13,438 nucleotides of DNA from Bondarzewia mesenterica (lineage: Eukaryota > Basidiomycota > Agaricomycetes > Russulales > Bondarzewiaceae), in NCBI GenBank assembly GCA_004802705.1, contig SGPL01000571.1, positions 7,306-20,743 on the forward strand, in the 5' to 3' direction. The position numbers were made by a program, and so were the translations under genes. Under the pieces are notes generated by a model that saw only the letters and a list, made by a program, of their open reading frames with translations, searched no databases and was not told where the DNA came from. Below, piece by piece: positions 9,861 through 13,438 of this stretch. How positions within the stretch are numbered: the first letter of the stretch is position 1; each line of letters begins with the position of its first letter.

Positions 9861-11130
9861 CTCTCACTCACCTTTTAATTCACTGCTTGATAGAGAGATG
9901 ATAGATTTGCAAAAGGCATCACATCATATTGAGTATACAAATAGTGCACTGACTCAACTAGAGGGCTATATTTTAAGCTCTCTGTAACTTCATTATAAGC
10001 TCATAATTTTTTTACCTTACTAAATCCATCTTCTTATTAATGATATAAGCTTTAATATTATTAAGATATAATGCTCTATATTTATCCAATAAATTACTAT
10101 TTGTTAATAAGCCACATAAGGATTTGAGCCTTTATTGCTCATTTTAATTTCAGTATTTAGTAGCATGCTTTAAAGAGATTCTTTAGTCTCTGGGTGTTTA
10201 TTTTTTCTCCTCATGTTATTATTTATATTGTGCAGAGGCCTGAATTAATGTGCACCTACCTCTTCATGACACTAATGTAATAGTATTGCTTATCTTGCTT
10301 GCTGTTGGGCTAATTATCACATCTGAGGCTATGAGTGCAGTTGAGCTAAAATAAATATCTCATTTTTTAAGGGACTTTTAAAATAGCCATTGTATATTGA
10401 CAATTTGAAGGTAAGGTCTAGTAATTTCAATGTTGCTAATAATCACTAGGATACTGATCTAATTTCGTTCATTAATTTGATTAAATTTTATCATTTGAAA
10501 CCAAACAACAAGTTGATGTAGTCATAATATTTATTTACAGAATTATTATAGCTATTTCATAATTTTAATGCCACCTTTTGCCATCTTTTATAAAGACTCT
10601 TTACAACTCTGTACTCAAAATACAACTAGCTCAATCATAACCTACCACTCTTTTCAGGGTATAATATAGATGAGGCATTTATCGATAAGGTAAATTTATC
10701 CACTCTTTCTCTCTCTCTTATCTTGTAGGAATAAGAAGTGAGTGCTAACAATTGGTCTCAATAGCAAGCATCTTAGTTTAATAATAATAATAATATCAAA
10801 ATTATTGAGGCAGTCATGTCACTATTAGCTAAAAATGCAACCTGCACACTATTACTATAGATAAAAAAGACCTATGTCATGGTATTATAGGGTAGTCAAA
10901 TATAAAAGATCTAAAAAAGTCTGTAAAAATAGCCTCTATTGTGTTGATATCAATATTATTGAGATTTGTGTATTTTAATGCTATATCAACCATGTATTTT
11001 TAGAGCTATAAAGATCATATTATTGACATTTCTTACATACCCTAATTCTAGTTTTTAAAAGAGGTAAAAAAGGATGCAGCTAAAGAGCTTAAGCTTATAT
11101 TTGAGTATAAAAAATTAATAATTATCAAAT
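9860..11130. other. Gene-free AT-rich DNA
   Basis: No reading frame, RNA gene or element is recognised. The stretch holds two isolated CpGs (10466, 10683), a short CT run at 10708-10718, a TAA microsatellite at 10779-10794 and a slightly G+C-richer patch at about 10230-10340 (around 35%). Nothing in it suggests function. Confidence 0.6.
10779..10794. repeat. TAA microsatellite, five units
   Basis: Five TAA units plus a final T. A similar four-unit run lies at 11177-11189. Both are simple repeats expected in very AT-rich DNA. Confidence 0.7.
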
Positions 11131-11675
11131 AGCTTGACCTTTAGATGCATGTGTAGTAGTCATAGTTAATATAACATAATAATAATAATCTATTTTATGA
11201 AATCTTTAATATAACTGCTATACATTAGTTATTAGCTATTTATAAAAGAACATGAATCAAAATATATAATATGTATAACATATAGTCATTATAAAATGCT
11301 TGTATAAAATGATGGTGAATATGCTTATTATAAGTTTCACAAATTTATAAATACATTTTTATTGATGACTGATAGATTAGATAAAATTAGATAGTAGTAA
11401 GTTATGAATGTAATAGTCATCAGCATCTGCATGTACTATATATGATATATTAAGTAAGTCATCTATCATGTTACAGCATAATGCTGTGCTGGAATGCTAT
11501 AATTAATATTGCAATAACAAAAATACAGAACAAGATATGCACCTTTTTGTTAAATCACTCTTCTCTTTAGTATAAATATTTCTCTTTATTTAATCCTAAA
11601 ATTTATCAATATAAAGAATGCATGTTCATTATTAATCTAATAAACTTATTCTATAGTTAAAAATCTTCTGAGTCA

Positions 11676-11708
11676 TTAGTTTAGATAACATAATTATGTT
11701 AAAACTAA
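11676..11708. repeat. 16-bp palindrome within a longer bulged hairpin
   Basis: TAACATAATTATGTTA (11686-11701) is a perfect 16-bp palindrome. Beyond it, TTAGTTT (11676-11682) pairs with AACTAA-type sequence at 11702-11708 (AAACTAA), leaving a 3-nt bulge (AGA) on the left arm. The total is 15 paired bases per arm. It could form a cruciform or RNA hairpin. There is no T tract placed like a bacterial terminator and no adjacent gene, so no role is assigned. Confidence 0.55.
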
Positions 11709-13411
11709 AAACTAAATATTTATATATTAAATAAATAATCAAGCAAGAGTGAATGATCAAGTAAGAGCTGGAATATATAAGAGACACTCAAGTTGTTGAT
11801 AAAAAAGCATTTGTGAGAAATATTATTGACTATATAATTAACTGTAGTTGTGATCTCATGACTTCACTTCTTTATTTATAGTATAAATAATACAATTTAT
11901 GCTCACACACTCATACATCTGTTCTCAACTTCTCAATAATGAGCTTTCATCTGAACTTAAATTTGATAAAGCTCATTTTTTTGACAGTGAACATTGATCT
12001 CATTTTATTGTACATTTTTTTACTTATTGCTTTATAGAACCTTATACTTTATAAGTTGCATATGCTCATTATAGAGTGTAAAGATGCCCTACATGCTATA
12101 TTATGCACTATATACTATATAGTATGTCTCATCTTTTTAATCTGTACTGTATATAACTTAATATCTTACGATAGCAGAAAGTACTCTTACCTCAATATTA
12201 CTATAGTATATCTCTGCAACTGAAATAGATCTGAATAGTAGTAAGTTTTATCTTCAGATTTTGTATAAATTCAATGTAACTGACAATGAGATATTCTTCA
12301 CTATCATGGGTCTTAGTACTGGTACTTTATATCACTATATATTATTATAATTTTATTTATTATACTAAACAGCATGTGAGCATTGATAAATATCATATCA
12401 ACTTGTTCAAAGGGATATTTTTGATGTAACTATCATTGCAAAAAGTGGATACTTTGGTTGAAATTATTGTCTCATCAAAAAAAAATTACAAAAGCATAAT
12501 TAAAAGACTTATAAAGATATATTATATAAAATGCTAGTTGCAATTTATATAACAAGGATGTGGATCAGTTCTTAAATATACATTATATAATTAGATTAAA
12601 TGAACCTTTGATTAATCTACATAAATATAATATATATGTTATTTTTATAAACTTATATTGCTATCATATCACTATATATTTATTAAGCAACATATGATAA
12701 ATATGATTATATCATGCTATTTAAAAAGATATTATAAATGGTCAATGCTTTCTTTATTATTATTTTAAATTATAAATATATATAAAATTTCTATTTAAAA
12801 AAAAATCTATAGGCTAACTGTAAGAGTTTAATACAATGTGGTTAAAGTATAAATTTTAAGTTAGAGGTATTGTTTTTTTTTTAATAAAAAGGGCACATAT
12901 ATAATTAGTTATATGACAATTTAAATTCATATATTTTTAAAGTAATTTTAATAATTTATTTAATAAATTTAAGTTTATATATTATTTTATGCTAAAGGCT
13001 TTAACTTTTTATTTAAAAGTAAACTATATCATTATTAATATAAGCTACTATATGATGTTCAAAGTTAAATAAGACATCAGTATATTAATATATATCGATA
13101 ATAGAAAGGTAATAATTATGTGTCGCAACATCTTTATTATTCATTGAAATAGACTGAATTAAGCTCATTTATTTCAAATGTAAAAATATGTAAAAATATA
13201 GATTTATAATAAAAAATTATATCTAAACTTTACCAATAGCATCTACATTAGCTATTGATAATAATTAAAATGAGTTGAATAATGCAAGCAAGAGCTTGAC
13301 ATATACATATATACCTGTACAAGATTCTATATATCTTGAACAGTTGAGCATTGATAAAAAAAAATATTAAAGAAAAGAAAGATGACTGACACTATGACAC
13401 AATCTATATAC

Positions 13412-13427
13412 AAAAAAAAAAAAAAAA
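13412..13427 (+). repeat. 16-base poly(A) tract
   Basis: Sixteen consecutive A residues follow TATATAC and precede TTAAATGATGA at the window edge. It may be a retroposon tail or a slippage tract. No duplicated flank or element body was found upstream. Confidence 0.6.
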
Positions 13428-13438
13428 TTAAATGATGA

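Larger units (their letters stand above)
11130..13438. other. Extremely AT-rich gene-free tail
   Basis: G+C falls further here, for example 8 of 60 bases in 12961-13020. TATA and ATAT strings dominate. The stretch contains many short palindromes, including the 14-bp ATACTATATAGTAT at 12112-12125, the interrupted ACAGCAT/ATGCTGT at 11473-11487, and CAATAGC/GCTATTG arms around a 10-nt loop at 13234-13257. A tandem pair of GTAAAAATAT lies near 13180-13200. No coding or RNA gene is visible. Only three CpGs occur (12169, 13096, 13124). Confidence 0.65.

Noticed and set aside
1..13438. tRNA genes
   Set aside because: The conserved T-arm core GTTCGA or GTTCAA with a matching acceptor was not found. 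None of the 22 CpGs sits in a GTTCGA context.

Overview
This 13.4 kb window is very AT-rich: sampled lines run from about 13% to 43% G+C, and my eye estimate of the mean is 25-28%. I can identify no intact gene. The longest uninterrupted reading frames are about 60 codons, have only non-ATG starts, and lie in pyrimidine-rich or N-laden sequence. I see no tRNA, rRNA, CRISPR array, telomeric array or complete transposon. CpG is almost absent: I count 22 in the whole window, while GpC, as in AGCT, GCTA and TAGC, is common. Absence of genes, CpG loss and strong A/T drift fit gene-poor, repeat-derived or heterochromatic DNA of a eukaryote whose CpG cytosines have decayed, by methylation and deamination or a RIP-like process. 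A fungal AT-rich block is one reasonable guess, but CpA and TpG remain common, which argues against classical CpA-directed RIP. I cannot name the organism.

Layout. 1-4397: AT-rich DNA sprinkled with single ambiguous bases (31 N in the first 600 positions), including a purine-rich block (about 2740-3650) followed by a pyrimidine-rich one (about 3650-4080). 4398-7330: similar DNA almost without N, holding a poly(A) tract, small palindromes, a 13-bp inverted repeat with a 41-nt spacer, and on the minus strand (7177-6758) a reading frame unusually poor in stops. 7330-8390: the least decayed part, up to about 43% G+C, purine-rich on the plus strand and holding 7 of the 22 CpGs. It includes a 181-codon plus-strand frame with only five stops. 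8390-9860: the strand bias flips to pyrimidine-rich. 9860-11130: mixed AT-rich DNA. 11130-13438: the most A/T-extreme part, with TAA runs, palindromes, a 33-bp hairpin and a 16-base A tract near the end.

No genes can be shown to work together here. The best reading is a graveyard of decayed repeats or genes. Two candidate coding relics are given at low confidence, because at this composition many frames look protein-like by chance.
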